Below the pieces are notes generated by a model. That model did no database searches and was not told the DNA's origin. It saw nothing but the letters and a program-made list of their open reading frames with translations. DNA of 29,706 nucleotides from contig DATBMY010000415.1 in the NCBI GenBank assembly GCA_036554605.1, positions 1 to 29,706 of the forward strand, written 5' to 3'. Origin of the DNA: DATBMY01 sp036554605. Lineage in GTDB: Bacteria; Acidobacteriota; Blastocatellia; UBA7656. The translations under genes were made by a program, and so were the position numbers. Below are positions 16,348 through 23,456 of the stretch, piece by piece (positions within the stretch are counted from its first letter, which is position 1; each line of letters begins with the position of its first letter).

Positions 16348-16353
16348 ATTATA
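16348..16353 (-). promoter_or_regulatory. Candidate -10 box for the polyphosphate phosphotransferase
   Basis: A perfect TATAAT on the minus strand lies about 54 bases before the ATG at 16294. No convincing -35 hexamer is found at the usual distance, so this is tentative. Confidence 0.35.
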
Positions 16354-16452
16354 ACGCGGGGAAGAATCAATAGCCAGGTATAAAGGCAGGGGCCCGTGAC
16401 CGTAGCAGTGAAACAATAGAATCCTCTCGAACACTTTGCTGAAAGTACCTCT

Positions 16453-16525
16453 CACCACAAATACACAAAGTACACTAAAGACCACGATGAATAAATTCCT
16501 TTGTGCTCTTTGAGTCTTTGTGGTG
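16453..16525. repeat. CACCACAAA-type inverted repeat
   Basis: The left arm 16453-16480 (starting CACCACAAATACACAAAG) and right arm 16499-16525 (ending GAGTCTTTGTGGTG) are imperfect reverse complements around an 18-base loop. The arms are built from short ACAAAG-like units. Such hairpins are scattered between genes in several environmental phyla, as I recall. It lies between divergent genes and ends 44 bases before the carboxyltransferase start. Confidence 0.85.
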
Positions 16526-16569
16526 AATTATTGATCTCAAGAAGTAATACTCTGGCGGGAGGCATTCGA

Positions 16570-18126
16570 TTGAGCTGGGAAGAAGAGGTTGAAGAAATCA
16601 GGCGCCGCGCGGATATGGCCAAACAGATGGGTGGCCCGGAAAACGTCGCGCGCCAGCACGCAAACGGCAAGCTCACCATAAGAGAGCGCATCGAGCAATT
16701 GATCGACCCGGGCTCGTTTCATGAAACAGGTGCGCTCGCGGGAAAGGCCGTCTATGAGGACGGGCGCATGGCTTCTTTCGTGCCGTCGAATTACGTCTGC
16801 GGGACCGGGCGCATCGATGGCAGGCGCGTTGTCGTCGGCGGAGACGACTTTACGGTGCGCGGCGGCGCGGCCGACGCCCGCGTAGGCGATAAAGCGGGCT
16901 ACGCGGAAAAGCTCGCCCGCGAGCTGAGGCTGCCGATCATACGGCTTGTCGACGGCACGGGCGGCGGCGGCAGCGTAAAGACGCTTGAGATGACCGGGCG
17001 GACCTATGTGCCGGCCAATCCCGCGTGGGATGTCGTGGTGGCGCTTATGAATGAAGTGCCGGTCGTGGGCGCTTGCATGGGATCGGTCGCCGGGCTCGGG
17101 GCGGTCCGCGTAGTCACGTCGCACTTTTCGCTGATGGTCAAAGGGACGAGCCAGCTTTTTGTCGCCGGCCCTCCCGTTGTCGAGCGTGGCGTCGGCCAGA
17201 GGGTCAGCAAAGAAGAGCTCGGCGGCTCTCACATACACGCCCGCGGCAGCGGCGCGGTCGACAACGAAGTCGCGAGCGAAGAAGAAGCCTTCGCCGAGAT
17301 TCGCCGCTTCCTCTCCTACCTGCCCTCAAATGTCTGGCAGGCGCCCCCGAGATCGGCAAGCTCGGACGATGTGAACCGGCGCGAAGAGAGATTAATATCG
17401 ATCATCCCGCGCGACCGGCGACACGGCTACGACGTGCGAAAGCTGCTCGCCCTGGTGCTCGACCGGGACTCTTTTTTCGAGATAGGGCGTTATTACGGCC
17501 GCCCTCTTGTCGCGGGGCTCGCGCGGCTCGACGGCTTCCCGGTAGGCGTAATGGCGAGCGACCCGCGTCACGGAGGCGGGGGGCTCGACGCGCCGGGCAG
17601 CGAAAAGATGACCCGGTTTATCGACCTGTGCGACACCTTTCATATCCCGGTCGTCAATTTTGTAGATCAACCCGGCTTTCTCATCGGCACCGCCGCCGAG
17701 CGCGCCGGGACCGTGCGATATGGCGCGCGCGCCATGGCAGCGGTCTATCAGGCGAGCGTGCCGTGGGTATCCGTCATCATAAGGCGCGCGTTCGGCGTGG
17801 CGGGCGCCGCGCACGGGAACGCGCAGGGCTTGAACCTGCGCTACGCATGGCCGAGCGGCGACTGGGGATCGCTGCCGATTGAGGGAGGCGTGATGGCCGC
17901 CTACCGCCGCGAGATAGAGGCCGCGCCCGATCCCGACCGGCGGAGGCGCGAGATCGAAGATATGCTCAACGAGCTGCGCTCTCCGTTTCGAACCGCCGAA
18001 GGCTTCGGCATAGAAGACATAATCGATCCGCGCGACACCCGGCCTCTGCTGTGCGAGTGGGTCGCTACCGCTTACGAGCGCCTGCCCTCGCAACTCGGAC
18101 CAAAATACCGGGGCTGCAGGCCGTAA
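16570..18126 (+). CDS. Acyl-CoA carboxylase carboxyltransferase (beta) subunit
   Basis: The 518-aa protein has the N- and C-terminal carboxyltransferase halves of propionyl-/methylcrotonyl-CoA carboxylase beta subunits. In the first, ARQHANGKLTIRERIEQLIDPGSF is typical, then GGGGSVK and VPVVGACMGSVAGLGA. In the second, HPRHGGG-like and VNFVDQPGFLIGTAAE and IIRRAFGVAGAAH. It transfers carboxyl from biotin to an acyl-CoA. No biotin carboxylase or biotin carrier gene is adjacent, so the partner must be elsewhere. I use the TTG at 16570 because GGGAGG lies 7 bases upstream and the product then begins at the usual family N-terminus (SWEEEVEEIRRRADMAKQMGG is near it). Flanking hairpin repeats isolate it as a single-gene unit. 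Acyl specificity is not assignable. Confidence 0.93.
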   Translation: MSWEEEVEEIRRRADMAKQMGGPENVARQHANGKLTIRERIEQLIDPGSFHETGALAGKAVYEDGRMASFVPSNYVCGTGRIDGRRVVVGGDDFTVRGGAADARVGDKAGYAEKLARELRLPIIRLVDGTGGGGSVKTLEMTGRTYVPANPAWDVVVALMNEVPVVGACMGSVAGLGAVRVVTSHFSLMVKGTSQLFVAGPPVVERGVGQRVSKEELGGSHIHARGSGAVDNEVASEEEAFAEIRRFLSYLPSNVWQAPPRSASSDDVNRREERLISIIPRDRRHGYDVRKLLALVLDRDSFFEIGRYYGRPLVAGLARLDGFPVGVMASDPRHGGGGLDAPGSEKMTRFIDLCDTFHIPVVNFVDQPGFLIGTAAERAGTVRYGARAMAAVYQASVPWVSVIIRRAFGVAGAAHGNAQGLNLRYAWPSGDWGSLPIEGGVMAAYRREIEAAPDPDRRRREIEDMLNELRSPFRTAEGFGIEDIIDPRDTRPLLCEWVATAYERLPSQLGPKYRGCRP

Positions 18127-18133
18127 CAAGAAA

Positions 18134-18240
18134 GTGGTCACTGGTCAGTAGCTGCTGATATGTAAAATGCGGTTTGAAATATGAAATAGCATATATGAAA
18201 TACGAGAACCACTGACCACTGACCACCGGCCACCGGCCAC
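18134..18240. repeat. Fold-back element of the same family as the left-edge repeat
   Basis: Left arm 18134-18151 and right arm 18209-18226 match at 16 of 18 paired positions. The right side continues as 7-bp tandem units (ACTGACC twice, ACCGGCC twice). The loop 18173-18210 is about 80 percent identical to 123-160, including the TTTGAAAT start and GAACC end. The element fills the gap between the convergent carboxyltransferase and quinone oxidoreductase genes and may also limit read-through. Confidence 0.85.
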
Positions 18241-18246
18241 TCTCTT

Positions 18247-19221
18247 TTAAATAGTGAGCACTACTTTCGCGTAGGTCTTTCGCTCGGCCATAGCCCTTAG
18301 CGCCGCGGGGGCGTCGGCAAGAGCGTAAGAGCGCGATACGATGGGCTTGATCTTGCCCGCCGCGTACATAGAAAAGAGCGCGGCCTGAGCCTCGGCCATA
18401 TACTCCGGGTGGCGCTCCAGATACCCGCCCCAGTAGACTCCGACTATAGACATGTTCTTCAGCAATATCCTGTTGGCCGCGACCGTGGGAATCCGCCCCC
18501 CGGCAAAGCCTATGACCAGCAGCCTCCCTTCCGGCGCGATGCATCTGGTCGATAGATCGAATATGTCGCCGCCCACGGGGTCGTATATGATGTCGGCCCC
18601 GCGCCCGCCCGTTATCTTTTTGACCTGATCCACCCAGCCCTCATCTCCATAGTTGAGCGCATGCTCGGCCCCCTGCCCGAGACAGAAATCTAGCTTCTCA
18701 CGTGAGCCCGCGGTCGCGATGACGCGCGCGCCAAGCGATCTCCCTATCTGCATGGCTGAGAGGCCGACCCCTCCGGCCCCCGCATGCGCGAGCAGCCATT
18801 CGCCTTCGCGAACGGTTGTTCTTTTCGTCAGCGCGAAGTAAGAGGTCTGGTAGATCACAAGCATCGCCGCGGCCTCTTCGAAGCTCATCTCGTCGGGGAC
18901 GCGAAAGGTCTTTGCGGCAGGTGCTAGAGAGTATTCGCCGTAGCCTCCGCTCGAAGCCATCGCCTGCACGCGGTCGCCCGCGGAAAGCCCCTTCACTTCC
19001 GGGCCCACGGCGTCTATCAGGCCCGCGACTTCCGAGCCCGGTGTAAACGGGAGCGGCGGCTTTGTTTGATACTTGCCCGCGATCATGAGTATGTCGAAAA
19101 AATTCAGCGCCGCCGCGCGATTCTTTATGCGCACTTCTCCCGGTCCCGGCTCGGGCAGCGCAACCTCTTCAAGCTTCATCTGCTCGGGCTCGCACCACTC
19201 GTTGACTCTCCAGGCTTTCAT
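18247..19221 (-). CDS. NADPH:quinone oxidoreductase-like MDR protein
   Basis: This 324-aa member of the zinc-independent medium-chain dehydrogenase/reductase group (COG0604) has the GroES-like N-terminal domain (PGPGEVRIKNRAAALNFFDILMIAGKY, PFTPGSEVAGLIDAVG) and a Rossmann domain with the dinucleotide motif AGAGGVG. No zinc-binding Cys cluster is present. Such enzymes reduce quinones or enones with NADPH. The ATG at 19221 follows GGAG by 8 bases; a GTG one codon upstream is also open. It begins 27 bases after the ATP-grasp stop and is the last gene of the metallopeptidase/ATP-grasp group. It might reduce an activated product of that pair, but such a role is speculative. Confidence 0.93.
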   Translation of the reverse strand: MKAWRVNEWCEPEQMKLEEVALPEPGPGEVRIKNRAAALNFFDILMIAGKYQTKPPLPFTPGSEVAGLIDAVGPEVKGLSAGDRVQAMASSGGYGEYSLAPAAKTFRVPDEMSFEEAAAMLVIYQTSYFALTKRTTVREGEWLLAHAGAGGVGLSAMQIGRSLGARVIATAGSREKLDFCLGQGAEHALNYGDEGWVDQVKKITGGRGADIIYDPVGGDIFDLSTRCIAPEGRLLVIGFAGGRIPTVAANRILLKNMSIVGVYWGGYLERHPEYMAEAQAALFSMYAAGKIKPIVSRSYALADAPAALRAMAERKTYAKVVLTI

Positions 19222-19248
19222 CACTCTTTCTCCTTTTCGCGAGTATGC

Positions 19249-20280
19249 TCATTTAATCGTCTCGTAACTCATCCCGAGAGTTATGACCTTTTGCAGCAAT
19301 GCCTCATAGCTTACACCCGAGTGCTCCGCCGAATCGGCGAAGTCTTCGTTATGCGCAATCTGCGGATTAGGATTCACCTCAAGCACGTAGATGCGCCCAT
19401 CTTCGGTCACACGGTAGTCCACGCGGGCGTAGCCGCTCAAACCCAATATGCGGTAAACGCGCTTTGAAAGCCGTTCGATCTTCTTCTTTAACGTGGGGTC
19501 CAGCTCGGCCGGCTGCGTAACGAGCCCGATCCTTTTTTGATACTCTATGTCCCATTTGACCTTCGCCGTCGCAATGTTGGGCGCTCCTTCCGGCAGCTTC
19601 GTCATGACAAGCTCCCACGGCGTGTATGCTTGCAGCTTCTCGTTTCCGATCACCCCTACGTATATCTCTCGGCCCTCTATATACTCTTCGGCAATCGCAT
19701 GGGTTTGATTCTGATTATGTATAAACTCGACGCGCTCTTTTAGTTTTTCGTCATCGGACACGACCGATGCGCGGGCTATCCCCACCGAGCCTTCATCGCT
19801 GAGCGATTTGACGAAGAGCGGAAAGCGCATTCTTGAGGTCCGTCCCACTTTGCGGTTCAACGGGAAGACGACAAAGCGCGGCGCTTCGATGCGGTGGTAA
19901 GCGAGGATCTTTTTGGTCAGAGCCTTGTCGCGCGTCAGCGTCAGTCCTCTCGGGTTGCACCCGGTATATTTTTGCTTCATCAGCTCAAGGTAGCTGACAA
20001 CGTGCTGGTCAAAAAGCGGGTAGGAGTCGAACTCTTCGAGCAGATTGAAGGCGACGTGCGGCTTGCGCTCCTCTATCGCGTCCAGTATTACGCCGAGCTC
20101 GCTTTTGACGCCTACCGGCCAGACTTCGTGCCCCATCTCGCGAAGAGTCGATACGACGTCGTACTCGGTCCTCCAGAGTTCCTTCTCTTTGTCCTCTACC
20201 CCTTCGAGCGTTTCGGGCGGGATCAAATCTCCGTGCGCCAGCACGATCACGCGGAGCCTTCTCTTTGGTTTGCGTTTCAT
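19249..20280 (-). CDS. ATP-grasp ligase, D-Ala-D-Ala ligase-like
   Basis: The 343-aa protein has ATP-grasp features: a pre-ATP region (LRVIVLAHGDLIPPETLEG), the nucleotide-binding lysine in RFPLFVKSLSDEGSVGI (K158), a GREIYVGVIG strand, and the metal-binding RVDYR (D288) and EVNPNP (E301, N303). It resembles the D-alanine-D-alanine ligase branch, but the usual cell-wall context is missing. The N-terminal domain (VEDKEKELWRTEYDVVSTLREMGHEV) differs from true Ddl. The ATG at 20280 overlaps the metallopeptidase stop in ATGA. It could ligate an amino acid or peptide; the substrate is unknown. Its tight coupling to a peptidase and its position beside the RiPP locus suggest peptide chemistry. Confidence 0.9.
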   Translation of the reverse strand: MKRKPKRRLRVIVLAHGDLIPPETLEGVEDKEKELWRTEYDVVSTLREMGHEVWPVGVKSELGVILDAIEERKPHVAFNLLEEFDSYPLFDQHVVSYLELMKQKYTGCNPRGLTLTRDKALTKKILAYHRIEAPRFVVFPLNRKVGRTSRMRFPLFVKSLSDEGSVGIARASVVSDDEKLKERVEFIHNQNQTHAIAEEYIEGREIYVGVIGNEKLQAYTPWELVMTKLPEGAPNIATAKVKWDIEYQKRIGLVTQPAELDPTLKKKIERLSKRVYRILGLSGYARVDYRVTEDGRIYVLEVNPNPQIAHNEDFADSAEHSGVSYEALLQKVITLGMSYETIK

Positions 20281-21314
20281 AATGCGATCCTGTGATACCC
20301 GGTATGAATACCTCTCATCGTCTGCGCCGTGAGCCATACGAGCGACTTCTGGTAAGCATGTTCCGGCTTCAGACTGACGCGCAGCTTCAGCTCCTTGCAC
20401 CGGTTAATCATGTGCGCGAGCATCTGGTCAATGGCGTAGTTGTGCACGCCGGTCCCTTCGGCGACTTCGAGGCAGAGTTCGCGGCGGCGGCGGCGTAGAA
20501 AACTGACGGCGCTCGGGCAGCTCCTGTGCCGCGGCTCGGCGGAGAATATGCGATGCAGGTCGCGATCATAATCCGGCGGCCACTGGAAAGCATAATGTTG
20601 CTGCTTTCTTCGATAGTGCTCGCGCAGGGTCATTGTGATTTCGGGTAGCTGCTCGACTTTGTACTGAGATTTATTCTTAGGCGCTATTCCGGCGAGGCCC
20701 TTCATAAGCTGATCGACATAGTTGAGCTTTTCAAGAGCGGGCCATCTCTCGTATTGCTTTCTCCAGTTCAAGCGGGGCGTGAGCCAGACGGCAAAGGTCT
20801 CGGCAAAGTCTTCGGCCGGGTGCGCCTGGGCGTACCAGCCCGGCAGGTGCAGGACGTAATCGCGGCTGTTCGGCTCCGGCTTGTACCAGTTGGGATAAGG
20901 GCGGCTGAAGGGACCGAACAGCTCGCGGTAGCGGCGGCGGCGGTGAATATTGTAGGCGTTATCTATTGCGTGGCCCGCTTCGTGTCGCATGATGCGGAGG
21001 CATTCTTGCTCCGTGCCGCCCTCGACTTCCAGCATCTGCTTGCGCTCGAGTTTAACCAGGCGCGGGTGCGCAAGATAGAAAGGGATGGCAAATCCCGGAA
21101 CACCGTCGGGCGTGAACCAGTCTTCCGAAAGCCAGACGTGGGGATTGAAATTGAGGTCGCGCGCTTCGAGTTCCTTATAGAGCCGCCTGATGCGGCGCTT
21201 TAAAGGAGTGCCTTCGATGTTCACGCGCAGATCGCATATACGCGTGTCGAGCAATTGGTCGTCTGTCATCTTGTACAGGTCTATTGCGAACGACACTCTC
21301 CAGGATCCATTCAA
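20277..21314 (-). CDS. Putative zinc-binding metallopeptidase
   Basis: The 345-aa protein carries a gluzincin-type HEAGH motif (H111, E112, H115) and a downstream AEDFAETFAVW segment with candidate third ligands E168 or E172. The rest is rich in Arg and Tyr and has no signal peptide or membrane helix. It resembles the putative zinc-binding metallopeptidase group (Peptidase_Mx, COG4307), whose substrates are unknown. Its start is the TTG at 21314, with AAGGAGAG about 12 bases upstream, somewhat far; later ATG codons lack ribosome sites. It is the first gene of the leftward operon and overlaps the ATP-grasp gene by 4 bases. It is divergent from the radical SAM gene, with 172 bases between the starts. 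Confidence 0.8.
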   Translation of the reverse strand: MNGSWRVSFAIDLYKMTDDQLLDTRICDLRVNIEGTPLKRRIRRLYKELEARDLNFNPHVWLSEDWFTPDGVPGFAIPFYLAHPRLVKLERKQMLEVEGGTEQECLRIMRHEAGHAIDNAYNIHRRRRYRELFGPFSRPYPNWYKPEPNSRDYVLHLPGWYAQAHPAEDFAETFAVWLTPRLNWRKQYERWPALEKLNYVDQLMKGLAGIAPKNKSQYKVEQLPEITMTLREHYRRKQQHYAFQWPPDYDRDLHRIFSAEPRHRSCPSAVSFLRRRRRELCLEVAEGTGVHNYAIDQMLAHMINRCKELKLRVSLKPEHAYQKSLVWLTAQTMRGIHTGYHRIAL

Positions 21315-21408
21315 TAAATGTTCAATCTCTCCTTAAGCATCACGCCCTGATTATAACTCATAGAGGGCCGCCTTCCACGCCGGGGCGCGGGTGATTTCAA
21401 ATGAAGGC

Positions 21409-21437
21409 TTGACACCGGGACCCCTATATGGTTTAAG
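21409..21437 (+). promoter_or_regulatory. Candidate promoter of the RiPP operon
   Basis: TTGACA (21409-21414) is 17 bases from TTTAAG (21432-21437, 4 of 6 matches). Transcription would start near 21444, 43 bases before the chosen radical SAM start. Its presence argues against using the earlier GTG at 21391 as the start. Confidence 0.5.
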
Positions 21438-21486
21438 AGGTGAGACTGCTGGCCCCCACCGACTTTATATCTCATACGAGGAATTG

Positions 21487-22707
21487 GTGTCCGCCGAAAA
21501 AATTGCCGGCAATTCAATCTACCCGAGCGTCTATGACCGGCTCGTCGCGCAGACGGAAGAAACCCACCGGCTATTCTCCGCGCATTGGGAGCTCACTTAC
21601 CGTTGCAACGAACAGTGCTCGCACTGCTATCTGGACGTGCTGCCGGCTAACGCGGAGGCGCCGGGCGAGCTGACGGCCGAAGAATGCTTCGGCGTGATAG
21701 ACCAGCTTGCCGAGCTTGGCGTAATGAACCTGCTCTTTTCGGGGGGCGAGATTTTAGCGCGCCGCGATTTTTTTGATATAGCCCGCTACGCGCGCTCGAA
21801 GCGAATACTGCTCAGGCTCTACACGAACGGGATATTGATAACGCCCCGTGTGGCCGACCATATAACCGCGCTTCATCCCTATTCGGTCGAGATCAGCCTC
21901 TACAGCGTCAATCCGGAAATACATGATAAGATAACCGGGCGCGAGCGCTCGTGGGAGCTGACCATGCGGGCCTTCTCTCTATTGCGCGACCGCGGCGTTC
22001 GCACGAAGATGAAAGTCCCCCTGATGCGCGAAAACTTTCGCGAGCTGCGCGAGCTGGAAAAGCTCGCCGCGAGCGTGGGCGCTCAGTTCCGCTACGATAC
22101 GACGATCACCCCCAAGGACAACGGCGGCCTCGCGCCGCTCAAGCACAGGCTGGGCCATGAGGAACTGGTATGGCTATTTCGGGAAGTGCTCGACGCCGAT
22201 GCGTGGGCCTCTCGCAAAGTATCGACCGATTCGCGCACCTGCGGCATAGGGCTCAACTCGGTGGCGATTGATCCATACGGCAACATCTTCCCGTGCGTGC
22301 AGACGCGCGAGCTTGCCGGCAATCTGCGCGAGCAATCGCTCAAGGCGATCTGGCAAGAGTCTCTGGTCTGGAAAAATTTCGCCCGCTTCACGGTGAGCGA
22401 GCTGCCGGTCTGCCGCAAGTGCGAATTGCTCAACCTGTGCGTCCGCTGCCACGGGCTGGCGCAGGTCGAGGGCGGGGACCTGCGCGGGCCGGCGTTCGCC
22501 AACTGCCGCGAGGCTCTGGCGCGCCGCCAGGTGCTGATCGAGAAGGGCGCGCTTTCGGCCGACTTTCCCATACCGGAGCACTTGAAGACTTACGCCGAAG
22601 AGTGCGGCGCCGGTGGTGAGCGGGAGCAAATATTCTTCCCCGATTTTATTCCGGCAGCGGCGCTGAGAGTTCGAAGCCGCGACGAGTTCGACCGGCAGGT
22701 GAAATAA
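21487..22707 (+). CDS. Radical SAM/SPASM peptide maturase
   Basis: This 406-aa enzyme has the radical SAM cluster CX3CX2C (C40, C44, C47) and a C-terminal SPASM domain with seven Cys in the classical order: C252, C270, C309, C312, C318, C321, C340 (CX2CX5CX2C in the middle). SPASM enzymes carry auxiliary iron-sulfur clusters and install C-C, thioether or related bonds in ribosomal peptides, as in PqqE, sactisynthases and mycofactocin maturase. The GTG at 21487 is chosen because GAGGA precedes it and the promoter lies upstream; a GTG at 21391 would add 32 residues. The precursor gene follows 31 bases after the stop. The exact chemistry is not predictable. Confidence 0.9.
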   Translation: MSAEKIAGNSIYPSVYDRLVAQTEETHRLFSAHWELTYRCNEQCSHCYLDVLPANAEAPGELTAEECFGVIDQLAELGVMNLLFSGGEILARRDFFDIARYARSKRILLRLYTNGILITPRVADHITALHPYSVEISLYSVNPEIHDKITGRERSWELTMRAFSLLRDRGVRTKMKVPLMRENFRELRELEKLAASVGAQFRYDTTITPKDNGGLAPLKHRLGHEELVWLFREVLDADAWASRKVSTDSRTCGIGLNSVAIDPYGNIFPCVQTRELAGNLREQSLKAIWQESLVWKNFARFTVSELPVCRKCELLNLCVRCHGLAQVEGGDLRGPAFANCREALARRQVLIEKGALSADFPIPEHLKTYAEECGAGGEREQIFFPDFIPAAALRVRSRDEFDRQVK

Positions 22708-22738
22708 TTAAAACGGATCACGCAAAGGAAAACCGTTT

Positions 22739-22921
22739 ATGAGCGATAAGAGCGACAGCCTCACTCCCACTGGCTGCGAGGTAAAGACCGAGAAAAAGGC
22801 GTACGAGAGACCACAGGTCATCTACAGAGCGCCGCTTGAAGCCATGGCAGCGGTATGCGCCCCCGCGCCGCCCTCCAAGAGCAACCCCGGGATTTGCCCC
22901 TCGGGACCTATATCAAGTTAG
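22739..22921 (+). CDS. Candidate RiPP precursor peptide (60 aa)
   Basis: A 60-residue peptide follows the maturase gene with a good AAGGA ribosome site. Residues 19-27 (KKAYERPQV) match the YxxPx(L/V) leader motif that PqqD-like recognition domains bind in lasso leaders. A hydrophobic, Ala-rich stretch (VIYRAPLEAMAAVC) follows. An AxA pattern (A35, A37) could mark a leader/core junction. The putative core holds two Cys (C40, C53), five Pro and two Gly, and ends Ser-Ser. A third Cys (C13) is in the leader. It is too short and too well placed to be chance, but expression and modification are unproven. No obvious natural-product precursor is identical from memory. Confidence 0.8.
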   Translation: MSDKSDSLTPTGCEVKTEKKAYERPQVIYRAPLEAMAAVCAPAPPSKSNPGICPSGPISS

Positions 22922-22939
22922 CCCCGCGATTATAACTGC

Positions 22940-23452
22940 ATGGATTCATCGCGCCTTGAAGCGCGGGCGGTTGCCCGAGCGGCGGATGCTCTGATCTCAG
23001 ATCGCCTGCGCGCCGGCAAAACGCTCTGCTTCACCATATCGACATCCAGTATGTGGCCCGCCCTCTCGCCCGGCGACAGGGTGATTGTCCGCGTCGCCCA
23101 TATAGATGAGCTTCGCGCGGGCGATATAGTCATACGCAAAGCGGCGGACTCTTATATTGCCCATCGCCTCCTGGGCCGCAAAGACACACGCCTGCTGACC
23201 AAAGGAGATAACGCTTTGACGGCGGACCCTTACTGGGAGGCCGGCGAGCTGGTCGGGGTGATCGCCGCCATCGAGCGCGCGGGACAAAAAAAGCGCGCGT
23301 CGTTTGTTCGCGCGGGATGGGGAGCGCACTTGATGGCGGTTTTGTCGCGGGGACAGCTTCTGGCCGGCGCCGCGAGGCCGGAAATGCTACGGCGGCCGGT
23401 CATAAAAATCTTGCGCGCCTGCTTGCGAGCAGCCGCGCGGTGGGGAACTTAG
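22940..23452 (+). CDS. S26/S24-like serine peptidase
   Basis: The 170-aa protein has the signal-peptidase box SSMWPALSPGDRVIV (nucleophile S37), the AGDIVI strand, AHRLLG (H75) and the KGDN box (88-91). This is the Ser-His arrangement of S26B (SipW/Sec11-like) enzymes rather than the Ser-Lys of bacterial LepB. No clear transmembrane helix flanks the domain, so the protein looks soluble or peripherally bound, unlike true signal peptidases. It starts 18 bases after the precursor stop with a weak ribosome site and ends 4 bases before the next gene. The simplest role is leader removal from the precursor, possibly at the AxA site; this is inference. Confidence 0.82.
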   Translation: MDSSRLEARAVARAADALISDRLRAGKTLCFTISTSSMWPALSPGDRVIVRVAHIDELRAGDIVIRKAADSYIAHRLLGRKDTRLLTKGDNALTADPYWEAGELVGVIAAIERAGQKKRASFVRAGWGAHLMAVLSRGQLLAGAARPEMLRRPVIKILRACLRAAARWGT

Positions 23453-23456
23453 CATA

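Noticed and set aside
19249..20280. True D-alanine-D-alanine ligase of cell-wall synthesis
   Set aside because: No mur or fts neighbours, an atypical N-terminal domain, and tight coupling to a metallopeptidase.
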